From Lineus longissimus (taxonomy: Eukaryota > Nemertea > Pilidiophora > Heteronemertea > Lineidae): a DNA stretch of 64,000 nucleotides. A program made the position numbers and the translations under genes. Location: the NCBI RefSeq assembly GCF_910592395.1, contig NC_088326.1, positions 6,267,001-6,331,000 of the forward strand, given 5' to 3'. Positions 49,440-61,198 of the stretch are shown piece after piece. A model generated the notes under the pieces. It saw only the letters and a program-made list of their open reading frames with translations. It had not been told where the DNA came from and searched no databases. Within the stretch, counting starts at the first letter, position 1; the number at the start of each line of letters is the position of its first letter.

Positions 49440-51595
49440 TCAGTGGTACTGCTGTCTTTTATATATAACAGCTGATACGAGACATTCTGTCGACTCAGTT
49501 GATTTTCTTGGAGACCGTATTAGATGAATTAAGGAACCATCCAGCGGGCTGAATCTAAAATGTTTGCTGTCACCGTCATTGGTTAGAGGATGAAAAGACG
49601 GAGTCATTTCAGCAAAGGCTATTTTACCGGACCCGTTCCTTAATAGACCGTTTCGTGGAACAAAGGTCCTCTCCATCGCATTGCCATGTGGTCCAGGAAA
49701 ACACAGTTGAAAAAATATATGGAAGTGTGGTTCAAATGAAAAACTTGACGAAATTCGACAGTATTGTGTAAAACGTGTTCGTTTAATCAAATAAACGACA
49801 GGAGTGCTTATGTCTTCTTTCTGATATACAACCATATGTACCCGTCTGTTAATTACCTGAATGGTGTAGACATCTTTACTAACTATAATAGGACCAGGTG
49901 GTCCATTGAAAGGCAGAGAAACACCTTTATCAAGGACAAGTTGAAAACTCCCATTTTTATTATCAACTCTTTTTGCGTTATAAAACGTTGCTTTTATGCG
50001 ACCTTTGAATTTACACGTGACTACCACCTTCTCCTGAAATCCTATTTGAGCTCGTATGGTCGGTCCAACAGTGTAACATTTTTCTGTTTTTGGAGCGACA
50101 AGTGTTCCCAGAAAAATGCCTTTCGTCATGTCATAAAAGATTAACTGTCCCCTCTGTCCTTTAGGTTCGTAAAAGAATGCAGTAAACTGCTTGTACTCAA
50201 GCCAAGGATTCCAAGCAGACACGTCCTTATAGAACTTAGTTCTGTACACTAGTCGAAAATATTCATCAGTCATGTTGTAAACCAGAACATGGTGGTATGG
50301 TGTATTCTTCGGCGTCTTTAGCATCAGTACTCTGCCATATTGCTGATCAAAATGCCAACTATCACCTTTATTGACAGTTAATTTGGGTAATAATGGAACC
50401 CTAGCATAACCTTTATATACTATCGTGTATATTTCCTATTAGTAATTGGAGCATAGTTTTACGAATGTAACTGTTAAAATGTGTTAATGGCAGTCTTTTG
50501 ACTGATAGAGTGTACAACTCCTGTCGATATTTTGCATACATTCATAACCACAGTCAGTTTTTTGGGTTGGCGTTAGAGTAACAGCAAAATTGATGTTTGC
50601 CTGACGTCATTTTGTCATGTCTGTGTATGATATCAGCCTGACACTCGCGGGATGTTGTCGGATCAACAAATGCAAAGCCGGTCCATGTATAATCCTTCCT
50701 TCTCGTCCGTGTGTCGCGCAAAGACCAAATTACTATCCTCATATCATATTTGTGATCATTTGCGTAGGCAACGGAAAAATGCAGCATTGTCAACACTGTT
50801 GTATCGTTTATGTAATTTGTATCATGGAATCTTGACGTCGTCGATGATATTGGCGTCTATGACCCCAAATTAAAAATCGCCACAGATCACCATGACATCA
50901 AATGATTCTATGCACAAAGTATAGAGTTTTTCCTTTAAAATGGCGATATGCCCCGAAAACCAATATACATGTAGTTCAATTTAAGATATTTGACCCCTGT
51001 GACCTTGAAAAGTAGGTCAAATCTAAAACGCGTGTATTTTGTAGTCAAGTGAGAAGTATCAACCGGAATTTATAAGAAAAGGAATATCGTTGCATAACGA
51101 ATGTAATTCAATGTTCTTTATGGATTCCAGAATGGATATTAAATATCCACTTTCATAATTTTTCCCGGACATTTTTGCCAAAAGGGTCAGGAAATAATTG
51201 AATAAAAAAAATTATTTGAAGAGTGTGGTATAAATGATTATTGAAAACGGTTACAACGCACAAGTAGGGGGTGAAATATTAGCGGTTGATGCTGTAAATA
51301 TGTAGTGTATTAACAAAATAGTAAAGAATATCACCTTTTTCTGATACATCCGTGAACCTGGATTCATAAAAGCCTCCTCCTTCTCCATACACGTTCCCTT
51401 CTTTCTACTCATTTGGCAGATAAAGCGCTCATCGTCGAGCAGAACAGTTAGTGTTGAGCAGCCTGGGTGAATACAAAAGATAGCACAGGCCAATAGTGAA
51501 GTAACATCTTGAGCTCCTAAATCCGGTTGGATAACACCCCAATCGAAGACAACTTTTTTGAATTGTGAACGACTTCTACAAACCGCGCCAGACAT
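49440..51595 (-). CDS. PAN/apple-like plus repeat-domain protein, exon 1 and 2a
   Basis: Exon 1 (51335-51595) starts at ATG: MSGAVCRSRSQFKKVVFDWG, then LLACAIFCIHPGCSTLTVLL...FICQMSRKKG, a C-x3-C...C...C spacing like PAN/apple domains. It has 87 codons and ends phase 0 at AAAAAG|GTGATA. Exon 2a (49440-50435) opens at a TAATAG acceptor in phase 0 with EIYTIVYKGYARVPLLPKLT and runs 331 codons to TGA. The product is about 418 residues. The body has repeated aromatic/hydrophobic strands (QLIFYDMTKGIFLGTLVAPK) that could form a propeller. No clear signal peptide is seen, although PAN domains are usually extracellular, so an upstream exon may be missing. Homologous exon 2b lies 0.8 kb downstream. 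Family not recognised. Confidence 0.65.
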
Positions 51596-51714
51596 GATTT
51601 ATGCCCAAACGAGAGTAGTTGACCGCTGCTATGCGTGCGTTTGAAACTGGAGAGAACCCGGGAATCGGTATTGATGACATAACATCATTTGATCGTTTTT
51701 ACCTGGTCGGAAAA

Positions 51715-51940
51715 TGTAGCGAACTATTCAATAGTATGGTAGATGACAGCACCACAGTAAATCTGATACAATGTTGATTAAGCCCATGCGACGTACTATT
51801 TGCACCGAACGAAGAAGCATGCATTCCTGTAGCGAACTATTCAATAGTATGGTAGATGACAGCACCACAGTAAATCTGATACAATGTTGATTAAGCCCAT
51901 GCGACGTACTATTTGCACCGAACGAAGAAGCATGCATTCC
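51715..51940. repeat. Exact 113-bp tandem duplication
   Basis: The unit beginning TGTAGCGAACTATTCAATAG and ending GAAGAAGCATGCATTCC is present twice with no difference (51715-51827 and 51828-51940). It lies 120 bp upstream of the PAN-like gene's ATG, in the promoter region. It is very recent or a sequencing/assembly duplication. Confidence 0.92.
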
Positions 51941-51999
51941 TTGAAGGACTGGGCGGAATGATTGTTCTTCTTCTCGTTCATCAGTAAACTATAGTTTTT

Positions 52000-52330
52000 G
52001 AATGTGTTTGATGCTTTTCCAATTTTGTTTCAGCTCTTAGATAGTAGACAAAGCGTTATTCGTTATTTTCAGAAAGCGCAAGTCCTGGCGCGAAATACAT
52101 TTCCCGCCACGTGAGTGCACGCCGAGATCCAAGTTCACGTCACCCCGCTATTACAACACTATATCATTTCCCTTATCGTCACAGTAGTGTGGTAATCAAG
52201 CGCCATCACCATGACGTCGGAGAGATCGATATCAGTACCAATACACCACAGGGAAGATCCATGGCTCCGGGTAGCGCTTAACTAATGCATCGTTCCACAT
52301 GGAAAGGTTCGACGCATGGAGCATTTTTCG
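52000..52330 (-). repeat. Interspersed repeat 'R', fullest copy, minus
   Basis: The reverse complement contains CCATGCGTCGAACCTTTCCA, TGTGGAACGATGCA, GGAGCCATGGATCTTCCCTG, GCGGGAAATGTATTTCGCGC, CAGGACTTGCGCTTTCTGAA and TACTATCTAAGAGCTGAAAC in the order seen at 3080-3230 and 18775-18838/19921-20185. It is the longest uninterrupted copy in the window. Confidence 0.65.
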
Positions 52331-52339
52331 TTTTTGTGT

Positions 52340-54540
52340 GCATTTTGTTAATGGAATTATTACTTTATAATTGAAGGTGACTGGGCAGGCGACACCTCGG
52401 TGATATTGCCCTTAATAATGCCAATGGTCCCTTATGAAGAATTATTAAAATGGAAGCTCAGGGTTTATAGCCTGGTTTCAATTGCGTCAGAGGTTCATCC
52501 GACTTCATCATTTAAGCTCATGCAGTCGGTATTTCAAGAAACTTTGAGTAGAGCCAAGGGATGCTACTAAATCAGTGTTACAAGCATTAAACAAAAGCAT
52601 AATTCTCAAAAGCAAAGCAGTCAAAATGTTTAAATTTCAGTCAGAAAAAAAATGTGAAAACAAAAAATAATGAAATGAAAATCGGCATGTTTTTTTCTCA
52701 AAATAGGGCAAGTACATAATACAAGTTAAGCTTAGCTATCTTAAGGGAGTTTTTCCCAAATGGGCGCGATGATGATGTTTCCCGTTAGCAGAAATAAACT
52801 ATTAAGTTCTCAAATGCGTTTCCAAAGTGTTTGCAAAAATAGCCAAGTCGTGTCCTATCTCTGGAAACGCCTGATTCCCCTAGACCGGACAATCTCTAGA
52901 AAACGTAAACAAATCTACATGTATCTGAATAATTCCTACAGTGAACATTCTACCGTGAAACAAAGTTGCTAAAGCTCTGCACCCAAAAATTGAGGGCAAC
53001 CATTTGTTTCTGAGATATATTGATTTTCAAAAAGCCGCGAAAACACAAACTGGAATTGAATGGCATTTCCGCAGAAGGTCGACGAGAATACACCAAATTC
53101 GACCAGTGTCCACATTAAACTAAGCATTCCTTTACTGATGCGTCAGCAATAAAATGCGTGTTTATTGTTATCAGTCGATTAATGGACTGTGCCAGGTTTC
53201 GAGAAACTATCTCGAATATGTACGCATCGGCCAGGATTGCCAAACTGGGTTGATTTCCAGTGCTGTTCGGCAAGCGGCTCTCCAAACTGGGCAAAAAATG
53301 CTGCCTGTTCAGCGAGCGGTTTGCCAAATATACCCGGCCATAATTATTTCACAAAATTTCTTAATTGCAAAACTATCATATGAATGAGCATGGTGTAAAG
53401 GCGATCGTAAAGTGACTAGAATGACTCTAGGAGGCTCCGTATATTCCCGAGTGTCCACATCGTGACAAAACTCGCTCCATGTTAGATGAGCACTGGAAGA
53501 GCACGCTATTCTCAACCTGTCAAAACCCGTTGTTGTATTGCTCGGAAATATAAATTATATTCTCTTTTACACATTAAGAGGTCAGTCCCAAGAGTTTACA
53601 GAAAACATGATTGACTGGTAACACAGCCTAATTCTATGTTCCATTGGCTACTAGAATTGTACATTTCGAATGGTTGTCATTACTAACTGGTGGTACAGTG
53701 CTACCAGAAAGGAAATGACCACCGTTTTTTTTGAAAATTACAGAGATCGAATAAGATATTTGAATGCAGTTTTCAGCCAAGTATGGTATATCTTGTTTGT
53801 CATATATCTGTTGTATTTAGATTAACCTAATTCCATCCCTTCATTATGCAGCAAACATTTCTAAAAAGGTAAAAAAATCTTTTCAAAAATTCACATGAGC
53901 CCATGAACTGTGCTTTATTATGACCATAATTTCTTGGCACTTGCAATTCCATAGATTGTGTTCGATAGTCATGACAAATGCACATTTTTGCTTATGATTT
54001 TTGTGTTATTTTTTTATTCTCTTTTTTATAACCTTTGATGAAGACCCCCAATCCTTCATGTATGACCTGCGTTGGCCCGGAATAACTGCATTGCTGACCA
54101 TGAGGGGTGTTTTCAAAGGTTATCAGCTGTCTGAAAAAAACAATTACCTGTAGCGAGCTAAAACTAATCTTCAAAATGAAGAATTTAGCAGGAATTTTCT
54201 AGCAATAAAAGCAATAAACTTTGTTGCATCATAGTTCACTCATACGTTGTGAAAAAGAACGAAAATAAAATAAAATAAAAAAGTTACTTTTTGTAATTTT
54301 TTTCAATTGCCTGTTACATAATGAAAAGACAGGATAAGCTGGGTCCAAATACAACATATATATAAACAATTAGATATACCATTCTCTGCTGAAAACCACT
54401 TTCAATTATCTTATTCTATCTCTGTGATATTTAAAAAAAACTTGTGGAAATTTGCTTTCTGGTAGGACTGTACATGAATTTCTGACCAATCGGGCTTAAA
54501 GCTGAACTATATGTACAAAATCAGAAGCGTCCATGTTTTT
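52340..54540. other. No gene seen
   Basis: A/T-rich intergenic sequence. Plus and minus frames at 53115-53387 overlap one another. A short repeated word, CCAAACTGGG-CAA near 53238 and 53282, is the only pattern noted. Confidence 0.45.
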
Positions 54541-54685
54541 AAAAAAGACAGAAACATGATAGTCTACGACGAAACAATGGCGCTGCCGTCGGTCTGTAGC
54601 AGAACATCGGAAGTGCTGGATCATGAGTGTAAGTACATGTACAAAAGCACGAAGGCCATGTCCAAGCATGCGGGCGGCCTACAAT

Positions 54686-55433
54686 AGGTGAGGTCACAGC
54701 CAGTGTTAGGATCACACCAACGCCTGATCCTAACACCTAACATCCAAGATCACACCAGTTGTGATATATTGACAGGATCAAGTGTGATCCTCTAGATAAC
54801 ACTTGATCTTGGTGTAATCCTAGGTCACAGCCCGTGTTGGACTTTAGGATCACACCAGGTGTCACACCGTAAACCCAGCTTGGTGTTGAAGATCAGGAAT
54901 TGCCTGTACATTTTACATGCGGTGTAACACTAACCCTCTTAGGGATTAGTGAGAGCCAGAGGTCACAACTTCAGATCAGTGGTAGCCATCTTTGCCTATG
55001 TTGTCATTCACACACTCAAGATGTTTTTCATCCCAAATGTTCAATTTGTGGCGAATATGCAAGAAGAAGGAGGTCCAAGACATGAACGATCGGCAGCAGT
55101 AAGTTCCGAACCTTGCAATATTCATGTTAGACTCACCAAGGATCAATTAGGAGTGCTAACAGAAGAATTTCACCAGTGGAGACAGGCAGGAGGTAGGCCT
55201 CGGGCATCTTACTTTTCTTTATCTGCCTATGTTGTCATTCACACACTCAAGATGTTTTTCATCCCAAATGTTCACTCAGCACCTCAACACCAACACCATG
55301 TCTGACACCTAACGCGGAGCACCCAACACCTAACACCAAACTTATCCCACGATTAGAGGGGTCGGATTAGGTGTAACCCCTAACACTGACACCCAACACT
55401 AGGTGTAACACTGGCTGTGACCTCACCTACTGT
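54686..55433. mobile_element. About 745-bp TIR element in the left palindrome arm
   Basis: TAGGTGAGGTCACAGCCAGT with GTTA pairs with TAACACTGGCTGTGACCTCA with CCTA. Inside are many CCTAACAC / GATCACACC words and a 50-bp direct repeat (GCCTATGTTGTCATTCACAC... at about 54995 and 55225). The other palindrome arm lacks it, showing the pre-insertion site CATTGTAGGCC. The outermost TA on each side allows a TA target duplication. The 118-residue frame 54949-55305 has no ATG near its start and repeats the 50-bp unit. It includes a plausible segment (LTKDQLGVLTEEFHQW), but no transposase is recognised. Confidence 0.75.
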
Positions 55434-56907
55434 ACATGCATGTTTGTGCGTGTGTCCAGATGATAACCTGAAAAAAACAAACGATACAAGTTAGAATTAT
55501 AGAAATCTATACTATAATGCGCGTTGTGGCCGCTAAATAGGAGGCGATTTTTGTTTCAAAATTGGGCCTCGGAAATGCGTCGAATTCTTGCAACTTTTGG
55601 CTTCGTAGGTGTGGATCATAAGTAAGAGTGTCACTGAGGGTGTCATACGTCGAATATCTTGGTGGTTTTGGAATAAATAACAACTTTTCAGAGAGCACGT
55701 CGACTGGAGAGCTCCGCTCATTCTCAAAAGCATACACAAACTTCACGCATATTCTCCCTGCCACATCAATATTAGCTTCCAGCACGTATGTAGTGCTATA
55801 CAACCTGGTCCATGGTGCAGGGTATTAGCAGGGAGATTAATGATTAGCCTATTCTATTTTAGTTCTATTCGAGAAACACTGACCGGAGTGATAAGGCAAA
55901 TTCTGTAGGGTGGCCTACCGGAACATGCAGTCAGGGTATCAATAAACAGTTATGCCAGGATGGACAAAATATGTACAGTGGCCAGCGCTTGCTCTTTGAT
56001 TTATTCTTTAATGATTGATGTTGTCAGTTTGAATTGCGTTCTGCATCTCTCCATGCGCCTGGCTTTGGTCCGACAGTGGCATTGGGTACGGGAGTGGGTA
56101 GGTGATATGCCTAATATGTGAGGCCCTTATTTGGAACAGGACCTGCTGTCACTGGTCTCAATGCGTTGTGCAAAATAGCGTTCTCCAATCAATCTATTGG
56201 GGGTTGCATGTAGATAGCAGCAATAAGTCCCTAAATGCAGTTCATTTCGTGTTTAACCTTTAATAAAACTTCAGTAACGTTAGAAATTTAATGTAGCTCA
56301 ATCATCGTGCCCATTTAACTAATGTATATTACATTTCAACTTTGCCCGCTCCATGGGTATAAATGAAAACAATCCCCTACCATGCCACATGAGCACATAA
56401 ACTTGCACCGCTATTTGCGAGGAAGACGTGGTATATAAATTGCTCTGCACCGGTTCCAACGCAATGGTTGTCCAGAAATAGATACGAGGCCTAGTGGGTA
56501 ATTGCACGCCGACAAAGAAAAGGGCCGAAACGGCATAAAAACTTGCGAAGTGTTGAAATATAACCAGTAAAAGCACACAGCCTCATAGAACGAACATTCA
56601 CCTATAATCCATCGTGTATTATCAGAAGAAAATAACGACAGAGAAATTCTGCTATTTCGTCCTGAAATCCTCCTCCCCAGATTTAATACGGCCATGTTTT
56701 TTCCACGTAGGCCTAAACTCATGACCTTCTTACATCAAAATTACGCAAGCGTGTTTCTAGGTTGCTCAAATATTATTCGCAATCCCTTCATTAGGATTGT
56801 CTGATCTTTGTATGAGGACGTGTGTTTTTACTGGTTATATTTCAACACTTCGCCATTTTGGCCCTTTTCTTTGTCTCGTATCTATTTGGACGACCATTGC
56901 GTTGGAA

Positions 56908-57080
56908 CCGGTGTAACATCTGTGGTTGTTTCCCATGTGTCAGTGTTTCCAAACAATAGGCAGCTAGAGAGACCACGACTTTTCAATGGGGGGATACACA
57001 GAAAAACTTGTAAATCTATTTTTGAGCGTTCCCAAACAATGAGGGGAAACACTCAGAAACACTCAAAAACATTACACCGG
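56908..57080 (-). mobile_element. 173-bp CCGGTGTAA MITE, second copy
   Basis: Reverse-oriented copy of the MITE at 25437-25616, with the same ends and interior words (AACAATAGGCAGCTAGAGAG, AATGAGGGGAAACACTC). It interrupts TTGGAACCGGTGCAGAGCAA, which is intact in the opposite palindrome arm near 56455. Because the target already contained CCGGTG, the duplication boundary is ambiguous. Confidence 0.8.
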
Positions 57081-57866
57081 TGCCGAGCAATTTATATACC
57101 ACGTCTTCCTCGCAAATAGCGGTGCAAGTTTATGTGCTCATGTGGCATGGTAGGGGATTGTTTTCCTGTATTTCTATTTCTATAATTCTAACTTGTATCG
57201 TTTGATTTTTTCAGGTTATCATCAGGACACACGTACGTACATGCATGCACATTGTAGGCCGCCCGCATGCTTGGACATGGCCTACGTGCATTTGTACGTG
57301 TACTTACACACACTCATGATCCAGCACTTCCGGTTTTCTGCTACAGACTGACGGCAGCGCCACTGTTTCGCCGTAGACTATCATGTTTCTGGCAGACTTC
57401 TGAAGGATGTTTCGGACGTTTGCATTTCTCTCGGCCACAGTGGTCTCTCGTTGGCCTTTTTTTTAAAACATGAACGCTTTTGTTTTTGTTCATTCAGTTC
57501 AGCTTTATTGGGCTCACTGTATAGTATGCCTTATCCGGCCACCACGACCAACTTGACTAACAAGCAAATTATTGAATATACACATTCCAGGCCAAGTTAT
57601 GAAAGGCCTGATTAGGGTTACATGCTCATGGAAATCGTCCTAGGCGTACATTGTAATGGTTAGAAATGAAATGACACTCATGAACCCTCACCTGCGACTA
57701 ACGGACTTAAATTGAGAAAGCTCACATTTCAACAAAAACAATTTTAATGCCTCTTGGGCCAAACTACAAATCAAAATGCACGCATCTTATGCAAGGGGTA
57801 CAAAAACCTAAAATCACTCAATATCGTCATACACATCCTCAAGGAGCACATCATCTTCACTACCTT

Positions 57867-59095
57867 CATCGGCTGACCCACAGCCTGCGCATGTTACTTT
57901 TGAAAGATCGTATTATCGTCAGGTCTAGATGTTGTACAATCGAGGTACACCTCCCAGGAATCAAGTGCACAAATCCGGATGAATCTTCGATTGTCTGTTG
58001 GAGGTGGGCATTTCTGTGGGCTGGGAACATGTCCAAAACTAATAGAAAGGGAAATGCATCCCCTGCAAAAGGCAGGAGGCAATCATTATCCCAGGCCAGA
58101 AGCGTTTGCCAGTTAGCCCAACCTGTTGGTGAAACTGTTACCCGGACCTTTTATGGAGCGTTAGCTTGTAAATGTTGCCTTTCTTCTCCGTCTGCCCTGA
58201 AACTCCTAAAGATTACACTGGCAGGCATCCTTCTACCGTCGAAAGTAATGCCTAACGTTACAGAAACACCAAGCTTTGCGTTGCCGCGGGAAGTACGTAC
58301 GTCTACCTGTTTGGCTTCTTTAGTACTGTATGTGTATCTGGGAGCCATGTCCCATGGGGAAAAAGTCTCATTCAAATTAGCGATGAGATCAATTCCATTT
58401 TCTTCCACAGTTGCAGCGACATCCTGGCGGAGGTTTTCCACCAGTTCATCAGCATTTGCAGGTAAAGTTGTTGAACCCTTGAAAGATTTTCGGTAACTCA
58501 GGTCATTTCTGTTTAAAGATCCATGTAACCATCCTCTTGAAGCTTTAAATTCTGCATAGTGAGGTCTGTTCTTCTTGTATTCTTCTTGTTGGTCATCAGG
58601 TAGCTCTGCCGACCACCTATTGAACTCACGCTGGCTTTGTATCATCAAATCCTCTCCGGACAATGGGAGTCCTTGTCCACGCCGTCCGTTCATCCACTGC
58701 GTAACCAAACGGTCGACCTCTGGCCAGAGGGCTGAAATAAAAAGTTTCATCTCGATCATCACCAAATAACGACCTAAGAACCACATTAAACGATTACATT
58801 GTTGATTTTCATTCGGTTGTCGGATTAAGCTAAAAAAATTCTGCTGAAAATTTTCCGCCTGCCGCATCCCATAGCCATTTCGTTAATTTCTGCTGAGACC
58901 TACCTACGCCTCTTATCTTTGCCGATGCATTCTAGCTTGGCGATTGGTGGCCCCACGCTGCCTCTCTCTAATTTCTTCTTCTTCGTTGAGCCATCGTCGC
59001 ATCGTCCTTCGAGGGATGCTGTGCTCCCTTGCAAATTCGGTGGCTGAAATCCCACGGGGCTGTCTTAAAATGTGAGCAGCATGAAAATCATCCAT
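57867..59095 (-). pseudogene. pogo/Tigger-type (DDE_1) transposase, inactivated
   Basis: Minus strand: ATG at 59095 with a psq-type helix-turn-helix (RGISATEFAREHSIPRRTMR), then a Tc5/CENP-B-like DNA-binding region from an acceptor near 58731 (ALWPEVDRLVTQWMNGRRGQ), then the DDE_1 core. The first catalytic position reads NLNETFSPWDM where D is expected, so the aspartate is asparagine. An in-frame TAA at 58151-58153 follows QHLQANAP; the same frame then continues with TVSPTGWANWQTLLAWDNDC, LLVLDMFPAHR (second D) and IPGRCTSIVQHLDLTIIRSF (third D), ending at TGA 57867. The splice between the first and second parts is unclear. Inactive as a transposase by two lesions. Confidence 0.85.
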
Positions 59096-59099
59096 CACA

Positions 59100-60500
59100 C
59101 GGATTCTTTCAGATAATAATAAAATCTGTGACGTCGAGGATAGACATCATCATCATCAACATCATCAGCATTTTCCATCATGAGCACAGATGTGAGGAGA
59201 CTAAATGCCAACATTGGGGGTAAAATCTTCATCTTGACCACAGAGCATACACTGTGACAGAATGTGCCTGTCTTTCTCAATGTCTAACATGCCTGAGATG
59301 TCCTGACCAGCACGATTTGAAAATGGTGTCAATTTCAGCCAAGCCTATACTGTGGATTAAGACCTGCCGTTGAAAAGAAGCTCACAAGTGAAAGGTATTT
59401 TACAACTTGGCCTGGATTGTGTATATTCAATATTTTGCGCGTTTGCAAGTTAGTCTTGGTGGCCGAATAAGTCACACTATACAGTATATTGGTATATTTG
59501 ACCTTCCAATATTAACAGTGGGTGTTACCAAGTTTACAAGGACTGACCTCTTTATGTAAAAAAGAGAGTATATCAGATAAGTGACAAATTACAACATAAA
59601 TATTGGCATGGTCGATTTGGGGCAATTTCCCCCGTGTCGGCGTAGATCCGGGTGAGTGCATTGAAGTCGTCTTCTGGTCAGAACTATAGAGATACGGTAC
59701 GGTCGTGCCCAAACGTTTACATGCAAATCCAAACCCTTAACATAGTGTACACTATTGACTTCGATCGACGTTGTTCAACGTGAACTTTGTCACCGCGCAC
59801 ATGGGAGCATTTGGGCAGATCGGATGTTGGGAGTGACGCCCAGAAGGCGGAACGAGTCTGCCGATGAGTGTTGTAGAAATACACGGTGTAAATACACGCA
59901 AGTGATAACGGAGCCCGAATGTAGCAGCAATACTCACAGCGTGACAATCAAAAGAGCCTGTTGTTAGTGGGTCTCTGCCTACGAAAGTAGGGAACGATTC
60001 GGAACGAAGGAGAACGGACACCAGCTGAGCAGGCAAACATTAGTCGAGTAGACACGCCAGTCGTCTCGCCTAATGTAAGTCTTGGTAACTACTTATCCGA
60101 GCTTTGCAAAGTCGAACGATAACAACTGCTCCCTAACGCAATTACTGATCAAAGTCGACACGTGCCGAAACTCAATGCGAAACTCAGTACTGGCCGAACT
60201 ATTCCAGTATATATGTCATTCTCATCACTTGAATTCGCATGAGAGATCTTAACACAGTCTTTGCAGCGAGTAACGGCAACGACTGTTTTACTCGACATTT
60301 CCAATCCTTCGATCATAAGCATCGGGAAAACAAAACGTTAGCGAGGCATGAATAGCATTAATATCGATAGATTTTTTTTGCTGAATACTGGATTTATTTG
60401 TATAGGGTTTATTGAATTATTGATCTAAGCTCAAACAATACTCCAATCCGGTATAGAATGTATATAGAGGTATACAATGATGTACAAAAAAAGGTCACTG
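59100..60500. other. No gene seen
   Basis: Contains ATC/CAT trinucleotide repeats near 59145-59170 and overlapping frames on both strands at 59717-60036 without support. No splice-consistent model found. Confidence 0.45.
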
Positions 60501-60510
60501 ATGTACATAA

Positions 60511-60780
60511 AACTCACTTATTTGGAGGAATTCAAAAACCTAACTTCGTTTGAGTGATGAAAATATGTTTTTAATCATATTCTAAGCAACAGTTCAAATT
60601 TATCTGTTTCAGACTCTGAATAAGGAGGAAAATCATCATGAAAGTTTTTGTGATTTTTTTCTTTTTTACAACAAGTCTAAAACAGATAATTTAGAACCGT
60701 TGATGTGATCATGTGCTGAAAATCATGCTTTCATTGCTTAAGTTTAGTTAGGTTATTTAATTCCTCCAAATAAGTGAGTT
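60511..60780. mobile_element. 270-bp foldback element
   Basis: AACTCACTTATTTGGAGGAA plus TT is the exact reverse complement of the right end, and the pairing continues imperfectly inward (AAAACCTAACTTCG with AGTTAGGTTATT). A MITE-like hairpin, non-coding. It ends 16 bp before the acceptor of the exon-like frame at 60797. Confidence 0.7.
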
Positions 60781-60796
60781 ATGTGTGCTTTTTAGT

Positions 60797-61058
60797 ACAG
60801 CATTGTACACCCACCCCAGAGAATCAAAATCCTGAACTCCGGACAATTCGTGCCAAGTCCAGCAAAAGATCAATAAGCAAGCAAGAAAAACAAAAGCTTT
60901 TTCCTTTTGCAGCCTATCAGTTCAACTATCGTGTTCCCCAAGATCCCAAGATCCGAATGCACATGTTGAATGAGAACTTTATCGCGTCTTTGAAGGAAGG
61001 AAGCGCTGTTTTCCTAGACAAACAATCGTTGGACTCGGAACTCAGGAATACGAGATGA
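60797..61058 (+). CDS. Possible terminal exon, unassigned
   Basis: A GTGCTTTTTAG acceptor opens QHCTPTPENQNPELRTIRAK, then SSKRSISKQEKQKLFPFAAY, and the frame ends LDKQSLDSELRNTR with TGA. The charged, protein-like composition supports a coding exon of about 86 residues. No upstream exon is found: the 18-codon ATG frame at 60638 is A/T-rich and unconvincing. Not recognised. Confidence 0.35.
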
Positions 61059-61198
61059 CTCGGAACCTGGACGCAAGGGCCCGAAGCTGGCGAAACATTT
61101 ATAACGGGTCACCGTCACTTATTATTGGACTTACAGCGCATTTACGGGGTTGCAACTATTTTGCTTTATAGTGTCACCAGGAAAGAAAAGCATGTGAC

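Larger units (their letters stand above)
54544..57396. repeat. Large imperfect inverted duplication
   Basis: Outer arm 54544-54685 plus 55434-55510 matches the reverse complement of 57185-57396 (for example GCCGCCCGCATGCTTGGACA, GATCCAGCACTTCCG, CTAACTTGTATCGTTTGATT). Inner arm 56340-56589 matches the reverse complement of 56811-57170 (GTGTTGAAATATAACCAGTA, CAATGGTTGTCC, AGCACATAAACTTGCACCGC). The centre is about 220 bp. The left arm carries a TIR element (54686-55433) and an extra segment (55511-56340); the right arm carries a CCGGTGTAA MITE (56908-57080). Confidence 0.85.

Noticed and set aside
54949-55305. 118-residue frame inside the 745-bp TIR element as a transposase
   Set aside because: Too short, contains a duplicated 50-bp DNA unit, and no catalytic motif is visible.
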